Source of the DNA: Candidatus Hodarchaeota archaeon
Lineage (GTDB): Archaea; Asgardarchaeota; Heimdallarchaeia; Hodarchaeales; Hodarchaeaceae
Reading direction: 5' to 3'
DNA length: 64,000 nt
Assembly: GCA_016839815.1 (NCBI GenBank)
Contig: JAEOTM010000032.1
Coordinates: 1 to 64,000 of the forward strand
Within the stretch, counting starts at the first letter, position 1; the number at the start of each line of letters is the position of its first letter. Below are positions 9,426 to 18,773 of the stretch, in pieces. Both the position numbers and the translations under genes were made by a program. The notes under the pieces were generated by a model. It was given only the letters and a program-made list of their open reading frames with translations, had not been told where the DNA came from and made no database searches.

Positions 9426-11165
9426 ATGATCGCTATGACCGCTACTGACGCTGTATGGTATTCTTTAAGTAAAGAGGACCGAAAAAAGGAACTAGTACAG
9501 CGTAGATTAGATAATCAAACCTTTGAACAAATTGCCGAAGAATTACTTGGGGATCGTAAGAAAAAATCAACTATCTGGTCATGGGCTCAAAGAAATATGG
9601 ATAATAACGAAATCTATCCTACACTTAGGGCGTTATCCCCTGAAACATTTAAGAAATTTGGTGAGGTAGAACAATGGATAATGTATGACGTCCTCCAATA
9701 CCTGTTTCCGCGTCTTGACGCTATGACGGAACATCTCCTTACTGAAGTCCGAAAAACATTAGATAGACAAGAGAAATTACGTGCAGATCAAAAAATTAAG
9801 TTTGAACAGACTGCAGGCTTTTTAGATAAACTTGAACAACGAGTAATGGATTCAATCCAGCGTAATCTGCAAACTGTTCGTATTCAAGCTAGTTCAGCTC
9901 CTACTCCACCTCGCCCTATGGTTGGTGGAGCTCCACCACCGCCACCTCCACCAGGAAGTGTTTTGGTACCTTCTAGCACGGTACCTGCAGGCACCATGGC
10001 CGCATTACGCACAGACTTTGAAGAAATGAGTATGAAAGAAATCACAGCTCTTCCACCTGACTTTTTAGAAGCTTTGACTCCTGTTGATCGTGGTAGAATT
10101 CAAAATCGCGTTAAAGAACTCAAAATGATTGAAAAGATGTCACCAGAGGAGCGAGAAGAGTATTTACGTAAGAAGGAGGAAGAAAAGGTACGTTCTGAGG
10201 CTGCGGAAGGCCTCGGTTCTTCTCTTACAGCCATGCTAGATGATGATGATTCATTATTTGCACGGATGCGTCGTTCTGCTGATGAATCTGGAGTCTCTGG
10301 TACAGGAACTTTTGGTAAGTTCACCACTGAATACACCTATATTTATTGTATTGCCTGTGGTAAAACCAATCGGTCAGAAGAGGACTCCATTGATGAATGT
10401 GGTTACTGTCAAGCCGACTCTGAGCACCTAGTAGCGGATGATGATAAATCAAACTATAATTACTATGAGTGTCTAGCCCATAAAGCTCAAGAATATGTTG
10501 ATCTTGATTATACTAGGGGAAAACAAATTGTTATCCTATCGCGATGGAAATCACCTATTGGTGAAACAAGCGCGCAACACAATTGTCCTCCTGATCAGAT
10601 TCGAGAAATTACAACCGCGATAATGTCTAAAGCCGATCCCGATAAACAGTTTTCATACTATCTATCTCTATTTCGTCTATATATTCAGCTAAAGCTTCAA
10701 CCAGACTTAAAACCACTCTTTGAGCAACTCTCGACCACGATTCAAAAGCTGCCTGATAGCGCCTCAAAAGAAATCGCAATTACTGATACTTACGAATTGA
10801 TGGACCATATTCTTGCCGTTATTGCCTGGATTACAGAGCGAAATGTTATCGAAGCATTACCTAATTATGCTGAAATTCAAGCAATTATTGATAATCTTGT
10901 TCTAGATATTGATCCTCTAAGAGATGCTGAATCCCCCCAAGAATTACGTAAAGCTAGTGATATCGGCAGTGTGACTTCTAAAGCGGACCAATTACTTAAT
11001 AAATTTACAGCCATTATTCTTCAGATTGAATCGGAAATCGTGATTCCCTCTCAATGGAAATGTACTAGCTGCAACAACATTTTTAAAGTAAAAGACCGCA
11101 ATAAAACTCCTGAGAAATGTGAATCGTGTGGAAAAATCATCACTAAGCTCTTACCAGTTGATTAG
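9426..11165 (+). CDS. Predicted multidomain protein with HTH-like N-terminus, polyproline tract and zinc ribbons
   Basis: RRLDNQTFEQIAEELLGDRKKKSTIWSWAQR (HTH-like); APTPPRPMVGGAPPPPPPPGS; CIACGKTNRSEEDSIDECGYC; C-term CTSCNNIFKVKDRNKTPEKCESCGKI. Track start 9375; internal Met at 9426 also possible. Confidence 0.7.
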   Translation: MIAMTATDAVWYSLSKEDRKKELVQRRLDNQTFEQIAEELLGDRKKKSTIWSWAQRNMDNNEIYPTLRALSPETFKKFGEVEQWIMYDVLQYLFPRLDAMTEHLLTEVRKTLDRQEKLRADQKIKFEQTAGFLDKLEQRVMDSIQRNLQTVRIQASSAPTPPRPMVGGAPPPPPPPGSVLVPSSTVPAGTMAALRTDFEEMSMKEITALPPDFLEALTPVDRGRIQNRVKELKMIEKMSPEEREEYLRKKEEEKVRSEAAEGLGSSLTAMLDDDDSLFARMRRSADESGVSGTGTFGKFTTEYTYIYCIACGKTNRSEEDSIDECGYCQADSEHLVADDDKSNYNYYECLAHKAQEYVDLDYTRGKQIVILSRWKSPIGETSAQHNCPPDQIREITTAIMSKADPDKQFSYYLSLFRLYIQLKLQPDLKPLFEQLSTTIQKLPDSASKEIAITDTYELMDHILAVIAWITERNVIEALPNYAEIQAIIDNLVLDIDPLRDAESPQELRKASDIGSVTSKADQLLNKFTAIILQIESEIVIPSQWKCTSCNNIFKVKDRNKTPEKCESCGKIITKLLPVD

Positions 11166-11184
11166 TGAGTATCCAAACCTTATT

Positions 11185-12486
11185 TTACGGAGTAGCTCGA
11201 TTTATCAGTCGTGGATATAAACAAGCTTCCCGAATATGATCTAAATTTAGGACTGCTTGAATAAATCTCTCTAATCCCAATCCAAAACCTGAATGGGGGA
11301 CTGTTCCATATTTTCGCTGATCTAAATACCAATAGTAAGGTGTTGGATCTAATCCTTCCTCTTTCATCCTATTGAGGAGTAAATCATAGTCATCTTCTCT
11401 CTGAGATCCACCAATTATTTCTCCTACATTTGGGAGGAGGAGATCTGCAGCGTTCATTACTTCAGGATTTGATTCATTAAGTTTCATATAGAATGGTTTC
11501 ATCCCATCGGGAAAATGAGTCAAAAAGGTTGGTTTTCCAATTGTATCTACCAACATCCGCTCTGGACCTTCAGTTAAATCTTCTCCATATTCAAGAAAAT
11601 TTCCTGATTCCCCTTTAATATTATATTCCCGAAGTAAATCAATTGCTTTTTCATATGAGACTCTTTCAAATGGTTTTTCTGGAACAGTTACTTCTTGATC
11701 AAATTTAGTAACGATAGGAGATTCTGCGGCCCTAGAATACACATGGATCATCATATCCTCCATAAATTCAAGCAGGTCTTCAAAATCAAACCAAGGCATC
11801 TCAGCTTCAATATGGGTGTATTCTGTTAAATGTCTTCTAGTTCGCGACTTCTCTGCACGAAATGACGGTAATACACAAAAAACATTCCCCAGACTGGGTA
11901 GGACTGTTTCCAGATATAATTGACTAGATTGTGTAAGATATGCCTCTTCTTCAAAATACTTAAAGCTGAAAAGAGTTGATCCTCCCTCAACTTGAGTTTG
12001 GACAATAGTACTAGGTGTAACTTCCACAAAATCACGTAAAAAGAAAAATTTCCTGAAACTCCGTGTCATAATATCACGAAAACGCATTATATTAGAGGCT
12101 TGTTCTCCTCGCAGGACCAGATGGCGTTTATTTAATAGTACTTGGGGGCCTGAATCAGGTCGTATTTCATGCTCAAGTTCAGGAGAGGCGTAATCAATTA
12201 CGGGAGAAATATTATTTATTTGAAGTTCTAATCCATTATAAGGTGCTCTCTTATCTTCTTTCACAATACCTTTTGCTGTAACAGCTGTTTCACGTGTTAG
12301 TTTGCTAGCAACAGATGTAGCTACTTGTCCACTGGCAGGTTTAATTACTGACTGAATATATCCAGTCGTATCACGAATCACAAGAAAAGTAAGCTTTCCT
12401 TGTCTTCTAACGTGATGTAACCACCCACGTATTGACACTTCTTTTCCTATTTTATCTGAAAGGGATTTAATGGAGTCAAAACTCAA
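11185..12486 (-). CDS. asnS: Asparaginyl-tRNA synthetase
   Basis: OB-fold 'VSIRGWLHHVRRQGKLTFLVIRD', class II motif 2 'FRAEKSRTRRHLTEYTHIEAEMPW', motif 3 'GFGLGLERFIQ'. Confidence 0.88.
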   Translation of the reverse strand: MSFDSIKSLSDKIGKEVSIRGWLHHVRRQGKLTFLVIRDTTGYIQSVIKPASGQVATSVASKLTRETAVTAKGIVKEDKRAPYNGLELQINNISPVIDYASPELEHEIRPDSGPQVLLNKRHLVLRGEQASNIMRFRDIMTRSFRKFFFLRDFVEVTPSTIVQTQVEGGSTLFSFKYFEEEAYLTQSSQLYLETVLPSLGNVFCVLPSFRAEKSRTRRHLTEYTHIEAEMPWFDFEDLLEFMEDMMIHVYSRAAESPIVTKFDQEVTVPEKPFERVSYEKAIDLLREYNIKGESGNFLEYGEDLTEGPERMLVDTIGKPTFLTHFPDGMKPFYMKLNESNPEVMNAADLLLPNVGEIIGGSQREDDYDLLLNRMKEEGLDPTPYYWYLDQRKYGTVPHSGFGLGLERFIQAVLNLDHIREACLYPRLINRATP

Positions 12487-12686
12487 TGTAAGACCTTCTT
12501 ATGACATTCTAAAAGATACTTTTTGGTTGCACTGGATTTCCAATACAGACAGCTCTTTTTCTTCTTAACTTTTACCAGTTTTGAGTTTCAAGTAGGAGTA
12601 TCTTCTCGATCATAGTTCAATCTCAGAGCTTCTATAATCAAAAATCTAATAAATTTGAAAGATCATCCAAATACGAGAAACTCAAA

Positions 12687-13424
12687 ATGAGGATGATGAA
12701 AAAATACATTCTATCACTTCTGATTTGCCTAATCCTATCAGGTTCATATGTAAATGTTTCTCCAAGCCTCTTACAGAACCCAGAATTTGAATGGATGGTG
12801 AATATCGGGGATACAATGATTTATACTTATACAGCTTATTATGACCTTTTGGATTATGATGGGAATGAAGATCCAACCTCAATGACAACTCAACTAATTG
12901 ATGTCGATGGAAATTTGTTTACTGTTTGCATGCAAAAAGGATTGAAGGTTACAGTAGAAATAATTGAATTAGAAGACTTTGCTCATCTTCAATTGACATT
13001 TAATGAGATTAAAACATCTATAGATGAATTCATCTCGATTTTTGATGGGTATGTAGTGCAGAAGACAGTGAACAATAGAACATTTTGGGATTCTCTGTCA
13101 GATCAAAAAATATATAGCGTTACTGGTCTAAATCTCACTACTACTAGGTATCTCGAGGGTGATAATTTTGTGAATAAACAGCAGTTTGATTATACTCTCG
13201 AGGGTACACATAGGCTTATTATCCGAAAAAGTAATTGGAAAACGGGTTGGTTAACCCATCTTCAAAACAAATATTTCAATGAAACTCATCTCATCTATGG
13301 GCTCGAAATCTCGACTGGATCGTCTGGATTCTTCTCCAATTCGGCTTTAGACAGATTATTTCTGCCCGTCATGTTTCTTATTACCTTACTATCAATAATT
13401 ATTCTCCGAAAAAGATCTACTTAG
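12687..13424 (+). CDS. Secreted/surface protein of a local paralogous family (with 48762 and 49736 CDSs)
   Basis: Signal-like N-terminus; 'EFEWMVNIGDTMIYTYTAYYDLLDYDGNEDP' and 'WKTGWLTHLQNKYFNETHLIYGLEIS' match the two other paralogs; C-term TM + RKRST. Confidence 0.7.
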   Translation: MRMMKKYILSLLICLILSGSYVNVSPSLLQNPEFEWMVNIGDTMIYTYTAYYDLLDYDGNEDPTSMTTQLIDVDGNLFTVCMQKGLKVTVEIIELEDFAHLQLTFNEIKTSIDEFISIFDGYVVQKTVNNRTFWDSLSDQKIYSVTGLNLTTTRYLEGDNFVNKQQFDYTLEGTHRLIIRKSNWKTGWLTHLQNKYFNETHLIYGLEISTGSSGFFSNSALDRLFLPVMFLITLLSIIILRKRST

Positions 13425-13604
13425 AAAAAATTCTTTTTGTCAAGTTAAGGTTAAATACAAATACTTCAACCACATTACAAATTATAATGATTGAAGTAAC
13501 ACCTTTTTAAATTCTAAATAGCTAATTATTAATAACCGACTGGTAGAGGTATGAGTTGTTAAGGACTTTCATAATACACCAGTAGAGAGTTAGAGGACAA
13601 TTTT

Positions 13605-14147
13605 ATGGTGATGTATAGCTGTAAGGTCATATTATTAGGACAGGGAGGTGTAGGTAAGACCTCGGTTATCCGTCGCTTTGTAGAGCAAGCTTTCAGCCAT
13701 GATTACAAAACAACAGTTGGCAGTAACTTCCTACTTAAACGTCTTCAACTTGATGCCGAAACACGCATGACAATGCAGATCTGGGATTTAAGCGGTCAGG
13801 ACTCGTTTAGGAATATCCGAACGCAGTATTTCTTGCACTCCCACGGGGGAATCATGGTCTATGATTTGACGCGTCCTGAAACCCTGCATAAGCTTGACAA
13901 ATGGTATGCCGATTTTACTGAAAAAGCGGGTGGAGTTCCCTTAATGCTTTTTGGGAATAAAGTTGATTTAGCGGAGGAAAGAGTGGTCGACTCCGATGCT
14001 GGTGCGAAACAGGCAGAAAAATTTCATGCTACCTATTATGAAACCTCTGCTTTGGATGGTACTAATGTTCAAGAAGCTTTTACTCAACTGGCCAAACAAA
14101 TAATTGCCCACATTGACGCCAGACGAAGTAAAATTTCAAATAAATAA
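13605..14147 (+). CDS. Ras/Rab-like small GTPase
   Basis: GQGGVGKTS (G1), TTVGSNF (G2), WDLSGQ (G3), NKVDLA (G4), ETSALD (G5); no C-terminal Cys prenylation motif. Confidence 0.93.
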   Translation: MVMYSCKVILLGQGGVGKTSVIRRFVEQAFSHDYKTTVGSNFLLKRLQLDAETRMTMQIWDLSGQDSFRNIRTQYFLHSHGGIMVYDLTRPETLHKLDKWYADFTEKAGGVPLMLFGNKVDLAEERVVDSDAGAKQAEKFHATYYETSALDGTNVQEAFTQLAKQIIAHIDARRSKISNK

Positions 14148-14351
14148 GATATATCTCTTTTTCTATGTTAAAACCATACATTTCATTGTTTATCTGACGG
14201 TATTCGAATTTTAATCTTTTGTTTTCTAAATTTATAGAGAAATTGCATAAAGAGCAGAATTTCTTCTGAAATCTACTTTTTTGAAAAATAATCTATTTAT
14301 AGGAGTATTCTGAATAATCAAGTAAGAAAAAATCGAAAGAGCCGAGAAATC

Positions 14352-14549
14352 ATGAGTAAAAAGGATGATCCTCTTTTAATATTCACTACGAAAGTTAGTC
14401 GATGTGCTAACGGCTACCATTTAAAAATTCGTAAAAAAGATGTGGAATTATTAAATTTGGCTGGTCAAATGGTTAAGATTAAGGTTTATACAGTTGGTCA
14501 AGAAGAAGAGGATGAAACTAAAGATCCTTATGAAAAGCTAGTTGATTAA
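14352..14549 (+). CDS. Small protein, possible AbrB/SpoVT-like swapped-hairpin fold
   Basis: 65 aa 'FTTKVSRCANGYHLKIRKKDVELLNLAGQMVKIKVYTV' resembles AbrB-like strand-helix-strand pattern; lies just upstream of the KaiC-like gene. Confidence 0.5.
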   Translation: MSKKDDPLLIFTTKVSRCANGYHLKIRKKDVELLNLAGQMVKIKVYTVGQEEEDETKDPYEKLVD

Positions 14550-14599
14550 CGAAGGCTTTTAACTACATTAGTCTAAAGACTGCACACTGAGGTATTCCA

Positions 14600-15358
14600 A
14601 TGTCAGAAGGTTCTCTAAGTATCAAACCCACTGGGATTACTGAATTTGACAAAATTCTTGGTGGGGGTATTCCTGCGGGATGGTTCATTGCATTACGAGG
14701 TGGCGCAGGAGTAGGAAAAACAACATTAGCCATTCAGTTTTTACTGGAGGGTATTCTCAAATACAACGATCCAGGACTTTTAGTTACTTTTAATGAACCA
14801 TTACCTGCCTTGAATGCGATTATGCGGAATTATGGTTGGGATTTACAAGGATTACAGGATATGGGAGAATTATCAGTCTTAGATTTTAGCTCAACAGAAA
14901 TGGGGATTATGCAACAAGCTAGTCGCTTGCGTGAAGCTTCTCTTGACTATGTTACTCAAAAGATTATTGATGAAGTACGAAGATTGGGAGTTAATCGTCT
15001 AGTAATTGATCCTTTGAACACTTTTTCCCTTCTATTCCGAGATTTGTTTGAAGTGAGGAAAGAACTTCACAGGGTAATCGGTATTTTATGGCAGGAGAAG
15101 TGTACTACACTAGCTGTTTACGAAAATACTGATGATGCAGTTACAGATATACAGAGTCCCCAGTTTTCGACTGAAGACTTTCTTTCGTATGGAGTTATAA
15201 ATCTGCAATATATGCTCGTCAATTCTTCACGTGAACGAGCAATTGAGATCCTCAAGATGAGGGGGATGAATCATTCCAAGCGTGTTCACCCTTATGAGAT
15301 AACAGGCAAAGGAATAGCCATTAAAGCTGATAAACCCATGGAATTTGGAAAAAAGTAA
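14600..15358 (+). CDS. KaiC-like RecA-superfamily ATPase (single domain)
   Basis: 'TGITEFDKILGGGIPAGWFIALRGGAGVGKTTLAIQFLLEG' Walker A, 'RLVIDPLNTF' Walker B region. Confidence 0.88.
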   Translation: MSEGSLSIKPTGITEFDKILGGGIPAGWFIALRGGAGVGKTTLAIQFLLEGILKYNDPGLLVTFNEPLPALNAIMRNYGWDLQGLQDMGELSVLDFSSTEMGIMQQASRLREASLDYVTQKIIDEVRRLGVNRLVIDPLNTFSLLFRDLFEVRKELHRVIGILWQEKCTTLAVYENTDDAVTDIQSPQFSTEDFLSYGVINLQYMLVNSSRERAIEILKMRGMNHSKRVHPYEITGKGIAIKADKPMEFGKK

Positions 15359-15449
15359 TCCAGCTACAAGTAATCCACCACTTCCGAAATTAAAAAATAA
15401 GCTACTTTTCCTTATTAATTTCATATTTATTCTCCAATTATGAAGTGAA

Positions 15450-16238
15450 ATGAAAAAACATCTGCATAATCTCTCTTGGCGTATAATTCCCTACTCTCGA
15501 AATAACGCATATGTCAATATGGGAGTAGACGAAGCAATTTATCAATTATTCAAGGATCATAAGGTCAATACCTTGCGTTTATACAGTTGGGAGCCAAGTA
15601 CTGTGTCGATAGGTCACCATCAATACCTACATGACGAGATAGATCTCTCTATGCTTGAAAAATATAAACTTCAGGTTGTTAGACGTATTTCTGGAGGAGG
15701 GGCTGTTTTTCATGATTCAAGGGGAGAATTAACATACTCCGTTGTAACAACTACGAATCAAGTAGCAAGTACATCTGTTGAAGCGAGTTATTACGAAATT
15801 GTAAATCTTTTATTCTCTCCACTTACTAAGATTGGCATATCCATTGACTTTAATCAAATCCATTGTCCAAGTGTTTTTAGCCAAGGTAAAAAAATTTCAG
15901 GTAACGCACAGGCGCGGTCAGGAGATTTAATTCTACAACATGGAACGATTCTGATAGATTACAACCCTGAACTAATGTATTCTGTTCTTAAAGCCCGTCC
16001 AGGAAGAACAAAGACACAAATGGTACAATCTGTATATCAAAAAGTCACTACAATACATGAACAGTTAGAAAAACCTGAGTTTACTCCTCGGACTCTTGCG
16101 GAATTTATTACGAAAGAGCTTCTAGAGAATCATGCTTCTACTTTTTCCTTAGGCCAATTATCCGCTGAGGAAAAACGTCTTTCTAAACAATTAGTAGAAG
16201 AAAGATATAAATCTAAGCAATGGTTATTTCTCAAGTAG
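15450..16238 (+). CDS. lplA: Lipoate-protein ligase A family protein
   Basis: 'RRISGGGAVFHDSRGELTYSVV' lipoate ligase motif; 'GKKISGNAQARSGDLILQHGTILID'. Confidence 0.88.
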   Translation: MKKHLHNLSWRIIPYSRNNAYVNMGVDEAIYQLFKDHKVNTLRLYSWEPSTVSIGHHQYLHDEIDLSMLEKYKLQVVRRISGGGAVFHDSRGELTYSVVTTTNQVASTSVEASYYEIVNLLFSPLTKIGISIDFNQIHCPSVFSQGKKISGNAQARSGDLILQHGTILIDYNPELMYSVLKARPGRTKTQMVQSVYQKVTTIHEQLEKPEFTPRTLAEFITKELLENHASTFSLGQLSAEEKRLSKQLVEERYKSKQWLFLK

Positions 16239-17211
16239 ATATCACTACGTTCTCCTTAAACTCTTGTTGAAGATAATTCACAAGAAAATTTTCGGGAAAC
16301 AGGTATTTACCATTTATTTGGTATTTAGTCAACTGATGGGGAAATGTTTCCTCAAGATGTGTCACTACTGACTCAGCCACCATTCTAGCCAGAGAAAGGT
16401 CAGATTTCTTATCTGTAATTATTGCACATAGAAGTTTTTCCCGTTTAACCATCACTATAGAATAGTTTTCTGTGATCAGTGAATCTAAACCTCCAGTAGA
16501 CCCCATCATTCCACTTGCAAATTCATTAATGGCGTTTAAAAACCCAGGTACGATATCATTGTCCATAGCTGATTCAGGTTGATTCATAAATAAATGAGAG
16601 ACTATTGGTACTCCTGTACGAAGAAAAAGATAGATTCCTTCAACTTTGATATATTTTTTTGCTATTGAGAGTGCTATTTTTTGAGAAAACCAATTTAAAG
16701 CCCGATCAATATTCATTCCTGTCTTAACAGAAATTTCAAATATCTGGAAGGATCGAGTTGGGCTTTGATGGGGTAATCTCCGTAATTTGACTTTATCAAT
16801 CAACTTAGGTAATTCAATATGTGTCAAATCAGCTTTATTTGCTAGAATCATGAGTGGTGCCTCTGGATTCCATTTTAAGCATTTCCACAGCCATTCCACT
16901 GCAGTATCCAATTTTTCAAGATCATTCGCATCGATCATAAACACGATTCCTTGTGATAGTTTAACGTACTCTTTCCAAAACATTTCTCGGAATCGTTCGT
17001 GTCCCCCCAAATCAAATAGCTGGAAAAGATTGCCTTGAATTTCCAAGATTTCTGTATCTAGTCCTGATGTCGGTACTGTTTTTCCAAATTCTCCGGTTTG
17101 GAGGCGTAATACAAATGAAGTCTTCCCTGCAAACTCTAGCCCGACAATAACTATTGGTATACGTTTTCTTGGAAATCCTTGCATGAATGCCTCAACTCTG
17201 ACATTGCGCAA
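16231..17211 (-). CDS. Arf-like small GTPase with C-terminal longin-like domain
   Basis: GLEFAGKTS (G1), PTSGLDTE (G2), FDLGGHERFREMFWKEY (Arf-type G3), NKADL (G4); C-terminal 'VEGIYLFLRTGVPIVSHLFMNQ...GFLNAINEFASGMMG...YSIVMVKREKLLCAIITDKK' resembles longin regions of the 42093 and 47872 CDSs. Confidence 0.8.
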   Translation of the reverse strand: MRNVRVEAFMQGFPRKRIPIVIVGLEFAGKTSFVLRLQTGEFGKTVPTSGLDTEILEIQGNLFQLFDLGGHERFREMFWKEYVKLSQGIVFMIDANDLEKLDTAVEWLWKCLKWNPEAPLMILANKADLTHIELPKLIDKVKLRRLPHQSPTRSFQIFEISVKTGMNIDRALNWFSQKIALSIAKKYIKVEGIYLFLRTGVPIVSHLFMNQPESAMDNDIVPGFLNAINEFASGMMGSTGGLDSLITENYSIVMVKREKLLCAIITDKKSDLSLARMVAESVVTHLEETFPHQLTKYQINGKYLFPENFLVNYLQQEFKENVVIST

Positions 17212-17365
17212 TTGTTTTCTCCCTATATAGGAGCGTCCTCAGTACGACTCACCACCAATTGTATATAATCATATGTAAATACGCGTTTCGTACGGACTGA
17301 GTTCCCTCTTTTTCTATGCAGAATGTAAAATACCTTCATTTTGACTTGCTGGGAGGCAATCTTAT

Positions 17366-18739
17366 TTACCTAGAAAGAAATTTATTTGCATAATCTCGTG
17401 CAAAAGTAATTAGCTCGGATTGGTGATCGATTCTTTCCTTCGGATCATACACTTCAATTTGCAAAGTATTGTCATCGGTCGCTAAATGAATATGTATCCA
17501 TTCATTCTCCTCTGTAATTAGTTTAATGCCAATAAAGGTGTCAATCACATGATAATCCTTCGGTGGGTTGTTCAAAACAGCTTTAAAAAATTCAAACATT
17601 TTTTCTAATGGAAAAGTTACTTCAGCTGTGCGTTGAGCAAAAACTTGATGATTTCGATAGAGATCTGTTGATTTTAGATTGGTTTTAGCCATTTGTGAGA
17701 GTACGGTGAATGATGCCACAATTGCATCTGAACCTGGTGAAAAGACTGGTAACACAAAAAGGCCAGTATCATTGAATCCATAGATCGCTCTATGTTTCAA
17801 AACAGCCCTACCTATTCCACCGGGTTCTCCATGACCAGAGAAAATTATATTTTTATGTAGATCCTGATAAACGGAAGGATGAACAGAGCTACCCATTACT
17901 ACATTTGCATTCGATTTTGGATCATACCGTGAATGAAGATTAACTGACGCAGTTTCCTCTGCGGTTCGGATTCGTCCTTGACTATCAATAATTATTGCAT
18001 GACGAGCTTCTGCATCTAAAGCTACTCCTAAATCTGCGCCTATGGCACGAACCATATCTCTTAATCGTACTAATGAACTAGGATTGGGTAAAAAGAGTGG
18101 ATTACGAGGTCTATGAGCATTAAGAGTTATAACTTGACATCCAAACTCACTGAGTAGATCAGGCATGATTCTAGAGGCGGGTCCACAAGCACAATCTACA
18201 ACCACCCTTAAATTGGCATTTTTCATAGATTCTTTGCTGGAAGCGAAAAAACCAGCCAATGCACGGTCATATACCTTCATTGCATCAGCAACACTAATCC
18301 AGCCCACATCAGGAGCTGCAGCTCTTCGAAGCTTACCTGATTTTGCAATCTCTACAATTTTCGCTACTTGACTATTTTGATATTCGATTCCAGTTGCTTC
18401 AAAAAATTTTATGGATACCATTCCAGCTAGGTTATGACTTCTTGTTAACATAACACCCGCATCTGCTCCATAACGTCTCACCGCGAACTGCAAGATACTG
18501 GTTGGAATCCCATGCAAATCTATCAACTCAATTCCAGCTGAAAGCAGTCCTCCAGAAAAAGAACGTTTTAACATTCGTGTGTCACGACGATAATCTCGTC
18601 CAATCATTACTACTGCATTAGAATCTAATGATGTACCCATTGCACTTCCTAAAAGAGCCGATAATTCTGGAGTTAGCTCGGTATTTGAAAATCCTGTAAC
18701 GCGTCCACCTTTAGCAAGTAAATCAATTTTATTCAACAT
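17366..18739 (-). CDS. Phosphohexomutase-superfamily protein with degenerate metal-binding loop
   Basis: 'GRDYRRDTRML', 'VMLTRSHNLAGMVSIKFFE' (active-Ser region), but 'GADLGVALDAEARHAIII' replaces DGDGDR. Confidence 0.8.
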   Translation of the reverse strand: MLNKIDLLAKGGRVTGFSNTELTPELSALLGSAMGTSLDSNAVVMIGRDYRRDTRMLKRSFSGGLLSAGIELIDLHGIPTSILQFAVRRYGADAGVMLTRSHNLAGMVSIKFFEATGIEYQNSQVAKIVEIAKSGKLRRAAAPDVGWISVADAMKVYDRALAGFFASSKESMKNANLRVVVDCACGPASRIMPDLLSEFGCQVITLNAHRPRNPLFLPNPSSLVRLRDMVRAIGADLGVALDAEARHAIIIDSQGRIRTAEETASVNLHSRYDPKSNANVVMGSSVHPSVYQDLHKNIIFSGHGEPGGIGRAVLKHRAIYGFNDTGLFVLPVFSPGSDAIVASFTVLSQMAKTNLKSTDLYRNHQVFAQRTAEVTFPLEKMFEFFKAVLNNPPKDYHVIDTFIGIKLITEENEWIHIHLATDDNTLQIEVYDPKERIDHQSELITFARDYANKFLSR

Positions 18740-18773
18740 CAGTTTGTCATCCTCTCAAAAGTGCATTTTTATT

